Assembly: GCF_039541915.1 (NCBI RefSeq)
Contig: NZ_BAABHD010000024.1
Coordinates: forward strand, 248,001-312,000
DNA: 64,000 nucleotides
From: Nibrella saemangeumensis
GTDB lineage: Bacteria > Bacteroidota > Bacteroidia > Cytophagales > Spirosomataceae
Direction: 5' to 3'
The notes under the pieces were generated by a model that saw only the letters and a list, made by a program, of their open reading frames with translations, did no database searches and had not been told where the DNA came from. Below are positions 52,244-61,773 of this stretch, piece by piece. Every line of letters starts with the position of its first letter. Positions within the stretch are counted from its first letter, which is position 1. The position numbers were made by a program, and so were the translations under genes.

Positions 52244-52283
52244 GGGCTGCTCGTCCGCTTTTGTAACGCGAGACGGGCAGCCC
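52244..52283. terminator. Convergent-gene hairpin between the permease and the aminopeptidase
   Basis: GGGCTGCTCGTC (52244-52255) pairs with GACGGGCAGCCC (52272-52283) in 11 of 12 positions, with further inner pairs. No clear T-run follows on either strand, so a two-way terminator is likely but not certain. Confidence 0.6.
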
Positions 52284-52288
52284 AACAG

Positions 52289-54883
52289 CTACTCTGCTTT
52301 GTATACCAGCCTTGCTGCCCGGAAGGGGCTATCGGCGGCCTGCAGTAGTTTGGCTTTCAGGCGGGGATTGTAATTCGGTCGCTCTTTTAAAAACGTACGC
52401 ACCAGCGTGACTACCTCCGGCGACTGATAAGCGCTCAGCGTTGACCGCAACCACGACTCCGGAAAGAAGATGTCGCCGGTGCGCTGGATCTCTTCCAGCA
52501 GGCTCAGGCTTGCCGGCAGGTACCGGGCTGAGGTGGTAGCCCGCAACGGATGGTGCAGGTACCCCAGAGCCGCCGTTACCCAGGCCTCGCGCTCGCGGTT
52601 CTTTTCGTCTTTCAGGGAAGTAAAGAAGGCATCGCGGACCTGAACATCGGGCGATAAGGCGGGAATCATGAACAGCAGGCGTTTTTTACGATCCGGGTTT
52701 TTGATCCGGTCGGCTTGCTGCAGCAGAAGACCCGTTACGGGGTAATCACGTACGGCCAGCGAAAGCGCAAGGGCGGTGTAATCATCTTCGGTCAGCCGGA
52801 CGCCCTCCGGCGCTTTCTGATCCTGCCAGATGGTGTAAAGCCGGTTCTGGGCATCCCGGCTAAGGGCAATGCTCTGATAGCCCTGAAACAGCAACTTTTT
52901 CTTGTTGGGAGCCGGTTCGTTTTCCAGCGCCTGCCAAAAAACGTTCTCCAGTTCCAACGCCAGACTGGCCCGGTTTTCGGGGCGGGTGTAGCGCCAGAAC
53001 AGGTTGGAAAGCTGGCTGGTCAGCAGCCGCAGATTCAGTTCTTCCGGTTCATTTGGAAGCAGGCCCTGGTAGACAGCAATTAATTGATCTGGTGTAAGCT
53101 GCTGGCCGGCCAGCATGTTCTCGTAGAGCGAAATGTAAGCAGCTGCCCGCATCACCGGGTTCTTCAGGCTCGCTAGTTTTGGTACCATCGCCGGATCAAC
53201 CGGAAAAAGTCCGTAACCCTGTCCGGAGGAATTAAACAGCACAAACAACGGTTTCTCCTTGCCGACAGCATCGCTCAGCGTTACCTGCGCCTGGTTCATG
53301 TTCACGGTGAGTTCCTCCACCCGATCCGGGTAGACCAGCGCTACCTCAAACAACTGGGGCCAGACGCGGGCGGTACCGTCTTCTCCTTTCTGGGAGATGA
53401 CGAACTGTGAGATCCTGTTGTTACTCAGTTCCAGCCGGTAGTCAAAGCGGGGCCGGCCGGTTTCGTTTACCCAGACATGATTCCAGTCTTTCAGATCGGC
53501 TGGGGTGTAGGTATCCAGAATAGTAATCAGATCGGGCCAGGACGCGTTGCTGTAGGCGTACTGCCGAAGGTATTGGCGCAGGCCGTTACGGAGTGCCTCC
53601 TTTCCCATCAGCCGCTCCAACTGGCGCATCATAATGGGTGCTTTGTGGTAGATGATACCGCCGTACAGCGTGCCGGCTTCCTGCAGGTTCGCCAGCGGCT
53701 GCCCGATGGGGTTGGCACCTTCGGTTCGGTCGACATCGTAGGCGGCCGGAAAGTGAGCAATCAGGAACTCCAGATCGTAATTAGCATCCTTCAGGCTCAC
53801 CTCCGAAATCTTGTCGGCCATGAAGTTGGCAAAGACTTCTTTGGTCCACACGTCGTCGAACCAGCGCATGGTCACCAGGTCGCCAAACCACATATGCGCG
53901 GTTTCGTGAGCCAGCAGCGTAGTCCGGCTGATCTTCTGGTCCCGCGTAGCGCCGTTGTCCAGAAACAGGCTCGACGCTTTATACTGAATCGCACCGACAT
54001 GCTCCATGCCACCATACTGAAAATCCGGAATGGCGGCAAAGTCAAACTTCCGGAACGGGTACTTGATCTGGGTGTACTCCTCCAGAAATTTAAGCGCATC
54101 GGCATGAATCTGGAAAATAGGTTCTATACTCAGCCGGATTTTCTCGGGATCAGTTTCCCGGTGAAAGAAGTGCATCGCCCGACCGTTCATCGTCCGGGTA
54201 ACCGGCTCAAACTGGCCGGTTACGAACGAGAACAGGTAGGTGCTGATGGTATCCGAAGGGGCAAAACGAATGGTTTTCTGGTCGCCCTGCCGGCTGGAGT
54301 CCTGCACCGGCCCGTTGCTCATCGCCTGCCAGTCCTTCGGTACGGCTAGCGTTACCGTAAAGGAGGCCTTCAGATCGGGCTGGTCGAAGCAGGGAAACAG
54401 GGTACGGGCGCGGTCGGGCACCAGCAGGGTGTACAGGTAATCGTCGTTGCGGTTAAGGGAGAGGTCGCCCGCCGTGAAGCGGATACTGACCTGATTCTGC
54501 CCTGCTTTCAGGTATTTCGGCGCAATCAGGATATGCTCGTTTTCGAAGGCAATCGGTACATGGTGACCGTTAACCGATACGCTTTGCAGGTGATCCCGCT
54601 GCTCTTTAAAGTCGAGCTGTACGGGAGCTTTGCCGGGCTGCCAGTGAAACGTGATGGTTTCCGAAGCCGGAATCGGTTGATCTTTCCGGGCCGGAATAGC
54701 AAACTGCAGGGTATACCCCAGCCGACTAAGCGTTTGCTTTCGGTACTTTGCCAGTTCCTGCGATACCCCGGCCTCTACGGCCGGTGCTTTAACCGGTGTC
54801 ATTTGTGGCGTACAGGACAAGGTAAAGACGAAAAGAAGCAGCAGTAGCTTTTTCTCAGGCAATGGTTCGCGTCTCGGTTCCAT
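52289..54883 (-). CDS. M1 family zinc aminopeptidase, secreted lipoprotein
   Basis: A 864-residue metallopeptidase. The N-terminal hydrophobic segment ends LFVFTLSC, a lipobox, so it is probably a lipoprotein of the outer membrane or periplasm. The zinc site is HETAH (about residue 325) with the third ligand Glu about 19 residues later in KEVFANFMADK. The exopeptidase motif, usually GAMEN, is GGMEH here, which still places a Glu in the amino-group site. A helical ERAP1-like C-terminal domain fills the last third. It starts 8 bp after the methyltransferase gene on the same strand. Confidence 0.92.
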   Translation of the reverse strand: MEPRREPLPEKKLLLLLFVFTLSCTPQMTPVKAPAVEAGVSQELAKYRKQTLSRLGYTLQFAIPARKDQPIPASETITFHWQPGKAPVQLDFKEQRDHLQSVSVNGHHVPIAFENEHILIAPKYLKAGQNQVSIRFTAGDLSLNRNDDYLYTLLVPDRARTLFPCFDQPDLKASFTVTLAVPKDWQAMSNGPVQDSSRQGDQKTIRFAPSDTISTYLFSFVTGQFEPVTRTMNGRAMHFFHRETDPEKIRLSIEPIFQIHADALKFLEEYTQIKYPFRKFDFAAIPDFQYGGMEHVGAIQYKASSLFLDNGATRDQKISRTTLLAHETAHMWFGDLVTMRWFDDVWTKEVFANFMADKISEVSLKDANYDLEFLIAHFPAAYDVDRTEGANPIGQPLANLQEAGTLYGGIIYHKAPIMMRQLERLMGKEALRNGLRQYLRQYAYSNASWPDLITILDTYTPADLKDWNHVWVNETGRPRFDYRLELSNNRISQFVISQKGEDGTARVWPQLFEVALVYPDRVEELTVNMNQAQVTLSDAVGKEKPLFVLFNSSGQGYGLFPVDPAMVPKLASLKNPVMRAAAYISLYENMLAGQQLTPDQLIAVYQGLLPNEPEELNLRLLTSQLSNLFWRYTRPENRASLALELENVFWQALENEPAPNKKKLLFQGYQSIALSRDAQNRLYTIWQDQKAPEGVRLTEDDYTALALSLAVRDYPVTGLLLQQADRIKNPDRKKRLLFMIPALSPDVQVRDAFFTSLKDEKNREREAWVTAALGYLHHPLRATTSARYLPASLSLLEEIQRTGDIFFPESWLRSTLSAYQSPEVVTLVRTFLKERPNYNPRLKAKLLQAADSPFRAARLVYKAE

Positions 54884-54891
54884 ATAGCGTT

Positions 54892-55695
54892 TTACTCCTT
54901 TCCGTATGCTTTATCTATAGGTAAGCCAAATAAATAAAGCTTTTTCAGCCTCCCGCCCACGCGTCCTTTTTCCCATCTGTATTCGGCCGTATTCAAGCCA
55001 AAGAGCAGCTCGTCCAGATCCGTTAGCGTGTAAGTCCGGGCATTGGAGACCGCACCATCCCACGCAAAACACAGCGGAATCACCGGAATCAGATACGTAA
55101 ATACCAGTTGCTGCCAGGTGAGGGGCCTTACCATCGGGGTAATAAAAAAGACCATCAGAAAATTCATGGGTAACGCAATCCACCACAGCCAGATCGGAAT
55201 GCTATTGTCGCTGACCTCATAGACGCAGATGGGCTGTCTGCTTTCTTTGGCATTCTTCAGGATGTTGTGCGCAACCTCCGGTCTCATATGGTGAAAACTT
55301 CCAACCATCGTTCTGACGCCTTGTTTTCCAGAATCCAGGTTTGCAGCATTAACAGACTCCGTCAAATAGGTTATGCTACCATCACTTTCGCGATTGATGC
55401 GGCTTGCCATTTCCCGATTCGGGTACAAATCAGTCAGGACCAGCTTTAGTCCATCAATCCCGTGTTTTGCTTTTAAGGTATCAAATACCTCAGGCATAGG
55501 CCCTCCGCTACCCGAGCATAAGTCAATGATTACAGGCTTCGAAGCATATTTGAGGGCTCTGTTCAGCAACGTGGCTAATTCTCCAGGTGAGCCTAGTAGT
55601 CGATGCATCACTACAATCAGCCGGGTAATACATTGCCTGAGTGAATCAGGAAACCAGGGCATATCCTCAATTTCAAACAAGTGAATACGTTTCAT
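54892..55695 (-). CDS. Class I SAM-dependent methyltransferase-like protein with membrane segment
   Basis: A 267-residue protein. The N-terminal part contains IIDLCSGSGGPMPEVF (about 73-88), motif I of class I methyltransferases, and KLVLTDLYPN (motif II). The centre holds GSFHHMRPE. About residues 160-215 are unusually hydrophobic (IPIWLWWIALPMNFLMVFFI and LVFTYLIPVIPLCFAW), suggesting one or two membrane or membrane-associated helices, which is rare in this fold. Base composition is more AT-rich than the neighbours by eye. The substrate is unknown. It is upstream of the aminopeptidase, with 8 bp between. Confidence 0.75.
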   Translation of the reverse strand: MKRIHLFEIEDMPWFPDSLRQCITRLIVVMHRLLGSPGELATLLNRALKYASKPVIIDLCSGSGGPMPEVFDTLKAKHGIDGLKLVLTDLYPNREMASRINRESDGSITYLTESVNAANLDSGKQGVRTMVGSFHHMRPEVAHNILKNAKESRQPICVYEVSDNSIPIWLWWIALPMNFLMVFFITPMVRPLTWQQLVFTYLIPVIPLCFAWDGAVSNARTYTLTDLDELLFGLNTAEYRWEKGRVGGRLKKLYLFGLPIDKAYGKE

Positions 55696-55733
55696 GCAAA
55701 CATAGCATTAGCCATACGGTATTTTTCCGACTG

Positions 55734-56534
55734 TCAATCCCGCAGCAAGGTTTTTTTGCTGTATTGTGGTGGCAGGGATACAAGTGGTTCATCGAGTTCA
55801 ACATCCGTTCGGCGGGCTACTACGCGAACATAGCCGAGATAACGCCCCTGATCTTTTTCGACAGCCTGAATCTCCACATTGTTATCGGGCGCAATGGCCC
55901 GGTGCCAGGCCAGCCATAACTGATAACCATCGGCCATGGAGTCGGCCAATTCAACGTCTACGATCCCCGTCCGGACCCAGTGCTGCCTCCACCAGGCCGC
56001 AGAGTGTAAACCCCAAAGGTCTGGTGTCCACCAGGTACGCAGATGCTCAGGAATTACCCCGTTAAACTCCTGCATCAGACCGGCCCCGGCAATACCAATC
56101 TGCCCGCCGGGTTTCACCAGTCGGGCCAGGTAATTCAGGTACAGGTCATCCGTGCCGTAATACGGAAAGGAGTCAATACTTACGATGGCATCGAAGAACC
56201 CGGCTGCAAACGGCAGCGAGCGGGCTTCGGCATGAAGCGGAAAAACGTACTGCTCACAGCCGGCATCCTGGATTCGCTGGAAGTTCTCGGTTACGTTGAA
56301 CCATAAATCGGTAGCCCAGACCTGCACCCCAAATTCCCGGTAGAGAAAAATAGACGACATGGCCCGCCCGCAGCCCAGGTCGAGCACCCGCATACCCGGC
56401 CGCAGGTCCAGTGCCTGGGTCAGCCACTCGGTCATCCACAACGGATTGGCCCCACCGCTCACACTGGCCGTAATCCATTCGGGATGGTAAGCCGACGAGC
56501 GGGGGAATTGAGGAACAGTGAACAGGTTTTCCAT
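55734..56534 (-). CDS. Class I SAM-dependent methyltransferase
   Basis: A 266-residue methyltransferase of the UbiE/COQ5-like class. Motif I is VLDLGCGRAMSSIFL (about 62-76), the acidic loop is WATDLWFN, and the central IVSIDSFPYYG region holds motif IV. The C-terminal part includes WHRAIAP and a conserved aromatic tail. The ATG at 56534 is taken as the start, because an upstream in-frame Met would overlap the preceding gene region. Target unknown. It follows the small secreted protein gene with a 52-bp gap, in a probable NIPSNAP-secreted protein-methyltransferase unit. Confidence 0.85.
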   Translation of the reverse strand: MENLFTVPQFPRSSAYHPEWITASVSGGANPLWMTEWLTQALDLRPGMRVLDLGCGRAMSSIFLYREFGVQVWATDLWFNVTENFQRIQDAGCEQYVFPLHAEARSLPFAAGFFDAIVSIDSFPYYGTDDLYLNYLARLVKPGGQIGIAGAGLMQEFNGVIPEHLRTWWTPDLWGLHSAAWWRQHWVRTGIVDVELADSMADGYQLWLAWHRAIAPDNNVEIQAVEKDQGRYLGYVRVVARRTDVELDEPLVSLPPQYSKKTLLRD

Positions 56535-56586
56535 CGTAATAGCGAAACGTGGGTTCTCTTTACAATCGTACACCGACAGGAACGGC

Positions 56587-57168
56587 TTATGGGTTATGCC
56601 AGCTTAGGTCAAAGTATAAATCGAGGTCTTCCAGATTACATTCCGAGGAGATCGCCATAACCGGTACACTGGCAATGGTGAGGCTGAACGACTGCTCTTC
56701 TTCACAGTCGGCATTGTGCCCGCTGGCGTGTGTAGCCTGGGCCACAATATCACCATCCCGCCAGCTTTCAGTCTCAATGCGCATCCGTTTACCTGCCTCC
56801 CCGGTGCACAAGCTCAGAATACTGGCCGGCCGTAGCGTACCTTTTCCGTGCTCCGCGATAAACGCTTTTTGCAGCCGGTCGGTGTAATCACAGGTAATCC
56901 GGAACAACTGATCTTCGTAAAAAACCAGCGACAGATTGGTGATTGGCAGGCCCCCTACCACCAGCGAATCGGCGGTGAAAACGCGGATATGCTCGCACGG
57001 GAACGCGACAGTCCCCTTGAGCACGACCAGTTCCTGCTCGGTGAACGGCAGCCTCCCCAGCGAATCAGGGGAGGTAACGCCGATGATAAAGTCGCCCAGC
57101 CCCACCAGCGTCGATTGAGCCTGCAGGCGACACGGGAGCAGCGCCAGCATCAGGATGAGGTATTTCAT
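56587..57168 (-). CDS. Secreted protein, unknown
   Basis: A 193-residue protein with a signal peptide ending RLQAQ (about residue 18). The mature part is beta-rich with several cysteines (FPCEHIRVF, ITCDYTDRL, LSLCTGEAG, ADCEEEQSF, SECNLEDLD) that could form disulfides. The last 20 residues are acidic and aromatic. No family is recognised. It begins 3 bp after the NIPSNAP stop codon, so co-transcription is likely. Confidence 0.65.
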   Translation of the reverse strand: MKYLILMLALLPCRLQAQSTLVGLGDFIIGVTSPDSLGRLPFTEQELVVLKGTVAFPCEHIRVFTADSLVVGGLPITNLSLVFYEDQLFRITCDYTDRLQKAFIAEHGKGTLRPASILSLCTGEAGKRMRIETESWRDGDIVAQATHASGHNADCEEEQSFSLTIASVPVMAISSECNLEDLDLYFDLSWHNP

Positions 57169-57171
57169 ACA

Positions 57172-57975
57172 TCAGACCTGCGAGAACGCCGTGGGTACCA
57201 AAAAGGTCCGGTGAATATTCGACAGAATCCGGTCGTTGGCGTACTCGGGCAGGGCACTGATCTTCTTCCACTCCGGATCGCCCCCGAACGCCTTCCAGTT
57301 CTGATCGTGCTCCTCCATGTTGTCGAAGGTGAGCATATAAGTCAGGTTCGGGCGGTGGGGGCCGATTATGGTTTCGCCGAAAAACACCGGTGTCAGGCCC
57401 ACCCGCTTGAAAATGGCGATTTCGCCGGCTTCATTGAACATTTCGATCTTCTTCTTGCCGGTCGCTTCACTTGGGCTTTCGTAGCGACGCAGTTCAAAGA
57501 TACGGGGCTTCTTTTCGGGAATCTCCAGTCTGGGCAGCCCCGTAAACGCCTTTAGCAGCGAACTTTCGATGCGTTCGTAGGCCGGGGTGGTCGCCTGAGC
57601 GTTGAGGTATTCGGAAGCCGCCTGCTGGTAAGCCGAATCGCCGGCCAGTTTATCACCCATACTCAGGTAGTCGTCTACGGACTGGAAGGGTATCAGTACA
57701 TACAGTTTGGTAAATTCCTGGGGCAGGTATTCGGTAAACACCCCAACGGCCCGGCTGCCCATCCGGTTGAGGGCGGGAATAGCCGCCTGCTGAAAATAAT
57801 TCTCGATGACTCTCCGTTGCCGGCCGTTTTTTAAGGTATAGGTCCGAAGCTCATAAAACTCAGGCTTTGGATTTTGCTGAGATGGCTCGTTGCCGGCCGA
57901 TGCGGTAAAGGACTGAAGCAGCCCGGCCCCTGAACCGGTAAGCAGAGAGGCTCTTACGAATGTGCGTCTTTTCAT
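57172..57975 (-). CDS. NIPSNAP family protein with a Tat-type signal
   Basis: A 267-residue protein with two NIPSNAP-type alpha+beta repeats (FYELRTYTLKNGR to about residue 140; IFELRRYESPSEA to the end). The N-terminus MKRRTFVRASLLTGSGAG has a twin-Arg motif followed by a hydrophobic stretch, pointing to Tat export as a folded protein. NIPSNAP domains have no settled enzymatic role. The ATG at 57975 is chosen over a TTG one codon earlier. Confidence 0.85.
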   Translation of the reverse strand: MKRRTFVRASLLTGSGAGLLQSFTASAGNEPSQQNPKPEFYELRTYTLKNGRQRRVIENYFQQAAIPALNRMGSRAVGVFTEYLPQEFTKLYVLIPFQSVDDYLSMGDKLAGDSAYQQAASEYLNAQATTPAYERIESSLLKAFTGLPRLEIPEKKPRIFELRRYESPSEATGKKKIEMFNEAGEIAIFKRVGLTPVFFGETIIGPHRPNLTYMLTFDNMEEHDQNWKAFGGDPEWKKISALPEYANDRILSNIHRTFLVPTAFSQV

Positions 57976-58173
57976 CAATGTAAATAGTGGCGTTTACTCC
58001 GTAAAGGAAGCGGCTTTCCCAAACTCATCAAAGCATCTGAAAAAAACAGCAGCAAAAAACGATCAGGTCGTTCGTGGGCTGTGCTGTTTATCAGGAAGTG
58101 TAAGTATGGATTTTAAAGCGATTTCCCATCCGAATAACCGCTTACTCAAAAGTATATACCTGCCTGTAGTGTA

Positions 58174-58512
58174 ATGACTAAATTGAACTATCACCTGGTA
58201 TACTGGTCAATCTCATCCTGCGTAAAAGTCGATGGTCATACGCCCGGCCAAATTGCGTTGATCATTCACTCGGGTCAGGAAAAATTATTATACCTGTCGG
58301 ATGCCTTTCTTCATCCTCTTCATATAGAGCGGTTAGACTGGCAAACGAATTATGATATGGATCACGATAAAGCAAAGCGATCCCGTATCAAACTGATTGA
58401 CTTAGCCTATAAAAACAATATGTTGGTCAATGGCTTTCATTTTGACTTTCCCGGCCTGGGACGGATCGATAAGCGTCAGAATAATTGGGCTTGGCACTAT
58501 TCGGAAAAATGA
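58174..58512 (+). pseudogene. C-terminal fragment of a metallo-beta-lactamase-fold hydrolase
   Basis: The 112-codon frame encodes only the last part of an MBL-fold hydrolase: VDGHTPGQIALIIHSG with the third metal-binding His, then LLYLSDAFLHPLHIERLDW and a final AFHFDFPGLGRI-like block (here NGFHFDFPGLGRID). The HxHxDH motif and the N-terminal half are missing. A faint remnant (GVYSVKEAAFPNS in the same strand near 57990-58030) resembles the middle of this family. It is more AT-rich than its neighbours. It is a decayed or truncated gene rather than a complete enzyme. Confidence 0.75.
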
Positions 58513-58540
58513 AACAGCTCACGATCCGGCGGCATACCCA

Positions 58541-60724
58541 TCAGGCCAGATCCAGCGCCACAATCTCGTGGTCAAGAATCCGGGGGACGACTACCGATAA
58601 TCTACCCCCTTTCAGCTCAAATTTTGGCTGCTGACCAGTCATGAGCAGCTTCACCCCCGTCACTTTAGCACCGGCGGGTACCTGCACCGACACCTGCGCA
58701 TCCACCGGAATCAGCTCCCGAAACGGCCCTTTCATCATCATGGGATTGGTCAGGTTGACCAGATGAACTGTCATGGAATTGGCCTGCCGCCAGACGTTGA
58801 GGTTGATTACCCCCGGACCCGTTACCGTAACCACCGGCTCCTCATCCAGCGCCCAACGGACGACATTACCCAGCAGCCGGCCGTGATCGTTGCTCAATAA
58901 CTGCCAGAACGACCGGTCCAGATCGCCGGGGATGTAGGCAACGCGCCCCCTGCCCACCTGCCGCAGGTACAACTCCCGCGTATCGGTCTGGGGTACCCGC
59001 GGATAAACGTCTTCCATCGGCAGGTCGGGATACGTCGGAATCAGTGTAATGGGGCTGGGGAAAGACGCCGTGGGCCTTACCTGAACGCGATGAATGGCGT
59101 TGATAATGCGGGGGGTATCTTCGAGTCCCTTCAGAATCTGCTGGGTCTGGCTGCTTTTATCCGCATGGCGGAGCTGTAAATAACTATTCCGCATGGGGCC
59201 TTCGACCTGCTGGTTGTACGATATGCCTAACAGGTTGGCTAAGCCAAAGTCGGAACGGGGTTTTCCTTCTTCGTCGTACAATGAGGTTTCAAAGGTAGCT
59301 ACCACACTGCCGCCGTTGGCGACAAAAGCATTTAGCTGCTGGCATTGGGTATCCGACAGAGCGGCAATGTTAGGGAGAATCAGCAGTTTAAACCGCTTCA
59401 GGTCGTCGGGGGTCAGCAGGCGGTCGTTAACCATATCGAAGGGAATGCGGTTTTCGACCAATGCATGGTACATACCGTCGAGGTGATCCCCACTTTTTTG
59501 CTGCCAGGGTTTACCCCCATAATTACGGTCGGTCTGCTCCGAATATACCAGCCCGACGCGGGCCAGCGAGGCCGTATTACGCAGGTATTTCTCGTTTTTA
59601 TAGTACTTCTCGTACAGATTCGCAACGGACTCCATCCAGCGTTTGTCGTAAATGTCGCCCCCGAACTTAACGAAGCACGGCCGCATGCCGTTGGCCGTAC
59701 CCTCAGCCACCCAGATTCGAATCTCGGCATCGCTCTGCACCGAATCTTTCCAGCGGAACTCCTCCTCTACGCCCACGCTGAAGATGCCGATCAGCGGTTT
59801 CAGTCCCAGCGTCGACCGGAGTTCTTTGGCCCCTTTGCCATTGGACCAGGGCGGAATGAGTCCGCGCCGGGCCTGCTGATCGGCAAAGAACAGGTCGGCC
59901 TCCCGGCCCGTGACAATTTTATCGGGAAAACCATTGGGAATAAAGCGCGACGAGGGCCGAATTTTCCGGATACCGGCATCCCACAAGGCCCACACCTCGC
60001 GTAGCCGTTTGGTGTTCCAGTCGGCCCATCTGCGGTACGTCAGGTCCAGTTTGTCGGCTTTCTGGGGTAACGCCAGACCAGAATACGCCTTGAAATTGCG
60101 CTGGCAATGCTCACAATAGCAGATGCCGTGTCCGTGCCAGCGGTTGGAGAAAATCCCCTCCGGCTGAAACCGCTGCATGATTTCCTGGTTCACCTGCGGC
60201 ATAAACTCGAAGTTATACGGGCCCAGCGCACAGGTGACCCATAGCTCCGGATTGGCCCAGTGCCGGCGTTTCTGACCGTCGGCGGTAACGGCAATCCAAT
60301 CGGGATGGGCGTCGTATACGTTCTGCCGGGCAGCATGGGGGTCGGTGCGGAGCATGATGGTCATGCCCTGTTTGCGGCAGCCTTCGACCAGGTAGCCCAG
60401 CGTATCGGAATTACCCATAAAGTCGCTACGGTGGTGTAGCGGTATCTGCGTTGGGTAAAAAGCCACAATACCGCCCGCACTCAGCAGTGCCCCCTGAGCA
60501 TGAATTCTCTTGAAGTAGTTGAGCCAGAAATCCGGATCATAATGGCCGGGGTCGCGTTCCACAAAGGCGAGTTGCGCCCACCGCATGGGGCCATCCAGCC
60601 ATATTGGTTCATTGGTTGACTGGTAAGGGGATGATTGGGAGACGCCGGCCAGACTGGCCGAACCTGTCAGGGCGAGGGTGCTGCCCAGTAAGCTGGTGGA
60701 TTTAATAAATTCTCTGCGTTCCAT
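58541..60724 (-). CDS. Tat-exported putative glycoside hydrolase (GHL6-like with beta-galactosidase trimerisation domain)
   Basis: A 727-residue secreted enzyme. MERREFIKSTSLLGSTLALTG is a clear twin-Arg signal. The barrel (about 45-400) has features of the 'hypothetical glycosyl hydrolase 6' group, such as DPHAARQNVYDAHPDWIAV, GIFSNRWHGHGICYC and a Cys-rich CYCEHCQRNF. It is followed by a GATase-like beta-galactosidase trimerisation domain (about 425-620; RFKLLILPNIAALSD, FVANGGSVVATFETS) and a beta-sandwich end. The substrate is unknown. The ATG at 60724 is preferred because the longer frame has no signal-like start. Confidence 0.8.
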   Translation of the reverse strand: MERREFIKSTSLLGSTLALTGSASLAGVSQSSPYQSTNEPIWLDGPMRWAQLAFVERDPGHYDPDFWLNYFKRIHAQGALLSAGGIVAFYPTQIPLHHRSDFMGNSDTLGYLVEGCRKQGMTIMLRTDPHAARQNVYDAHPDWIAVTADGQKRRHWANPELWVTCALGPYNFEFMPQVNQEIMQRFQPEGIFSNRWHGHGICYCEHCQRNFKAYSGLALPQKADKLDLTYRRWADWNTKRLREVWALWDAGIRKIRPSSRFIPNGFPDKIVTGREADLFFADQQARRGLIPPWSNGKGAKELRSTLGLKPLIGIFSVGVEEEFRWKDSVQSDAEIRIWVAEGTANGMRPCFVKFGGDIYDKRWMESVANLYEKYYKNEKYLRNTASLARVGLVYSEQTDRNYGGKPWQQKSGDHLDGMYHALVENRIPFDMVNDRLLTPDDLKRFKLLILPNIAALSDTQCQQLNAFVANGGSVVATFETSLYDEEGKPRSDFGLANLLGISYNQQVEGPMRNSYLQLRHADKSSQTQQILKGLEDTPRIINAIHRVQVRPTASFPSPITLIPTYPDLPMEDVYPRVPQTDTRELYLRQVGRGRVAYIPGDLDRSFWQLLSNDHGRLLGNVVRWALDEEPVVTVTGPGVINLNVWRQANSMTVHLVNLTNPMMMKGPFRELIPVDAQVSVQVPAGAKVTGVKLLMTGQQPKFELKGGRLSVVVPRILDHEIVALDLA

Positions 60725-60886
60725 AAAGCGGGTGAGTGTGACACTCCCGTAGGGTTTAGGAATAAGGGGTAAAAGGCTGTGCAGACTAAAAGTAGGCGTT
60801 TTACGGCTATTTTTCAGCGTACCGCCCGATTGATTTGTCATTTTGGAAGAACAGCCGGAAATTGCTCAGCCTAACCTTAGCCAACA

Positions 60887-61771
60887 ATGTTATTTTTCAC
60901 AAAACGAACCGGGCTGTTGCTGCTACTGGCAGCCTTTACCAATTCTTTACAAGCCCAGCTTATCAGTGATTCCATACAAATTGAAGGAAACTACCGTACC
61001 TTCCACTTTAATACGCCCGCCCAAAACCTGAAGCGCCCCAGCCTGGTCTTTGTTATGCACGGCTCCGGCGGTAACGGCAAGGGCATGATGAATGCGGCTA
61101 CCCGGATGGACCAGCAGGCACGAACCGAGAATACCATCGTCGTTTATCCGGATGGGTATAAACGCTACTGGAACGAGTGCCGCAAGGCCTCTCCCGCCCT
61201 GGCCAATGTAGAGAATGTCAACGAGCAGGCCTTTTTCGACGGTATGATTAAATACTTCACCAAACAATACCGGGTTGATCCGAAGCAGGTCTTTGCGGTA
61301 GGTACCTCCGGCGGGGGGCATATGGCGTACAAACTGGCCCTGACCATGCCCGATCGCTTCCGGGCCATTACCGCCATTATTGCCAACCTGCCCGATATCA
61401 CCAATCTGGACTGTACACCAGCGGGAAAACCCGTGCCCGTTATGATTATCAACGGTACCCTCGACTCCGTTAATCCGTACAACGGCGGTGCCGTTAATCT
61501 GGGCGGCAATGTGACCATGGGCGAGGTACGCTCCACGGATCGTACGCTGGCGTACTGGGCCGGTCTGGCCGGTTACCAGGGACAACCCCAAAAAGAGAGC
61601 CTGCCGGATGTGGATCCCAACGACGGCAAAACCATCGAACGGTATACGTATAAGCAAAAGGGCAAACCTGAAGTTGTGCTGCTCAAAGTCATCGGCGGCA
61701 AACACGACTACCCCAATGATGTGGATGTCCATCAGGAAGCGTTGCGGTTCTTTAAACGGCAGCTTCAATAG
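60887..61771 (+). CDS. Secreted PHB-depolymerase/feruloyl-esterase-like hydrolase (LpqC type)
   Basis: A 294-residue secreted serine esterase. The signal peptide (1-23) ends LQAQ. The alpha/beta-hydrolase features are FVMHGSGGNGKGM (about 56-68, oxyanion region), the nucleophile elbow VGTSGGGHMAYK (Ser near 141), and the late GGKHDYPNDVD with the catalytic His. The LpqC/FaeC family acts on polyester or feruloyl-carbohydrate esters. It is divergent from the Tat-exported putative glycosidase and converges on the nucleotidyltransferase-like gene with a 2-bp gap. Confidence 0.88.
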   Translation: MLFFTKRTGLLLLLAAFTNSLQAQLISDSIQIEGNYRTFHFNTPAQNLKRPSLVFVMHGSGGNGKGMMNAATRMDQQARTENTIVVYPDGYKRYWNECRKASPALANVENVNEQAFFDGMIKYFTKQYRVDPKQVFAVGTSGGGHMAYKLALTMPDRFRAITAIIANLPDITNLDCTPAGKPVPVMIINGTLDSVNPYNGGAVNLGGNVTMGEVRSTDRTLAYWAGLAGYQGQPQKESLPDVDPNDGKTIERYTYKQKGKPEVVLLKVIGGKHDYPNDVDVHQEALRFFKRQLQ

Positions 61772-61773
61772 CC

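Noticed and set aside
57962..58174. 70-codon plus-strand frame before the MBL fragment
   Set aside because: Not a gene on its own: overlaps the NIPSNAP start; a short part may be MBL relic and is mentioned there.
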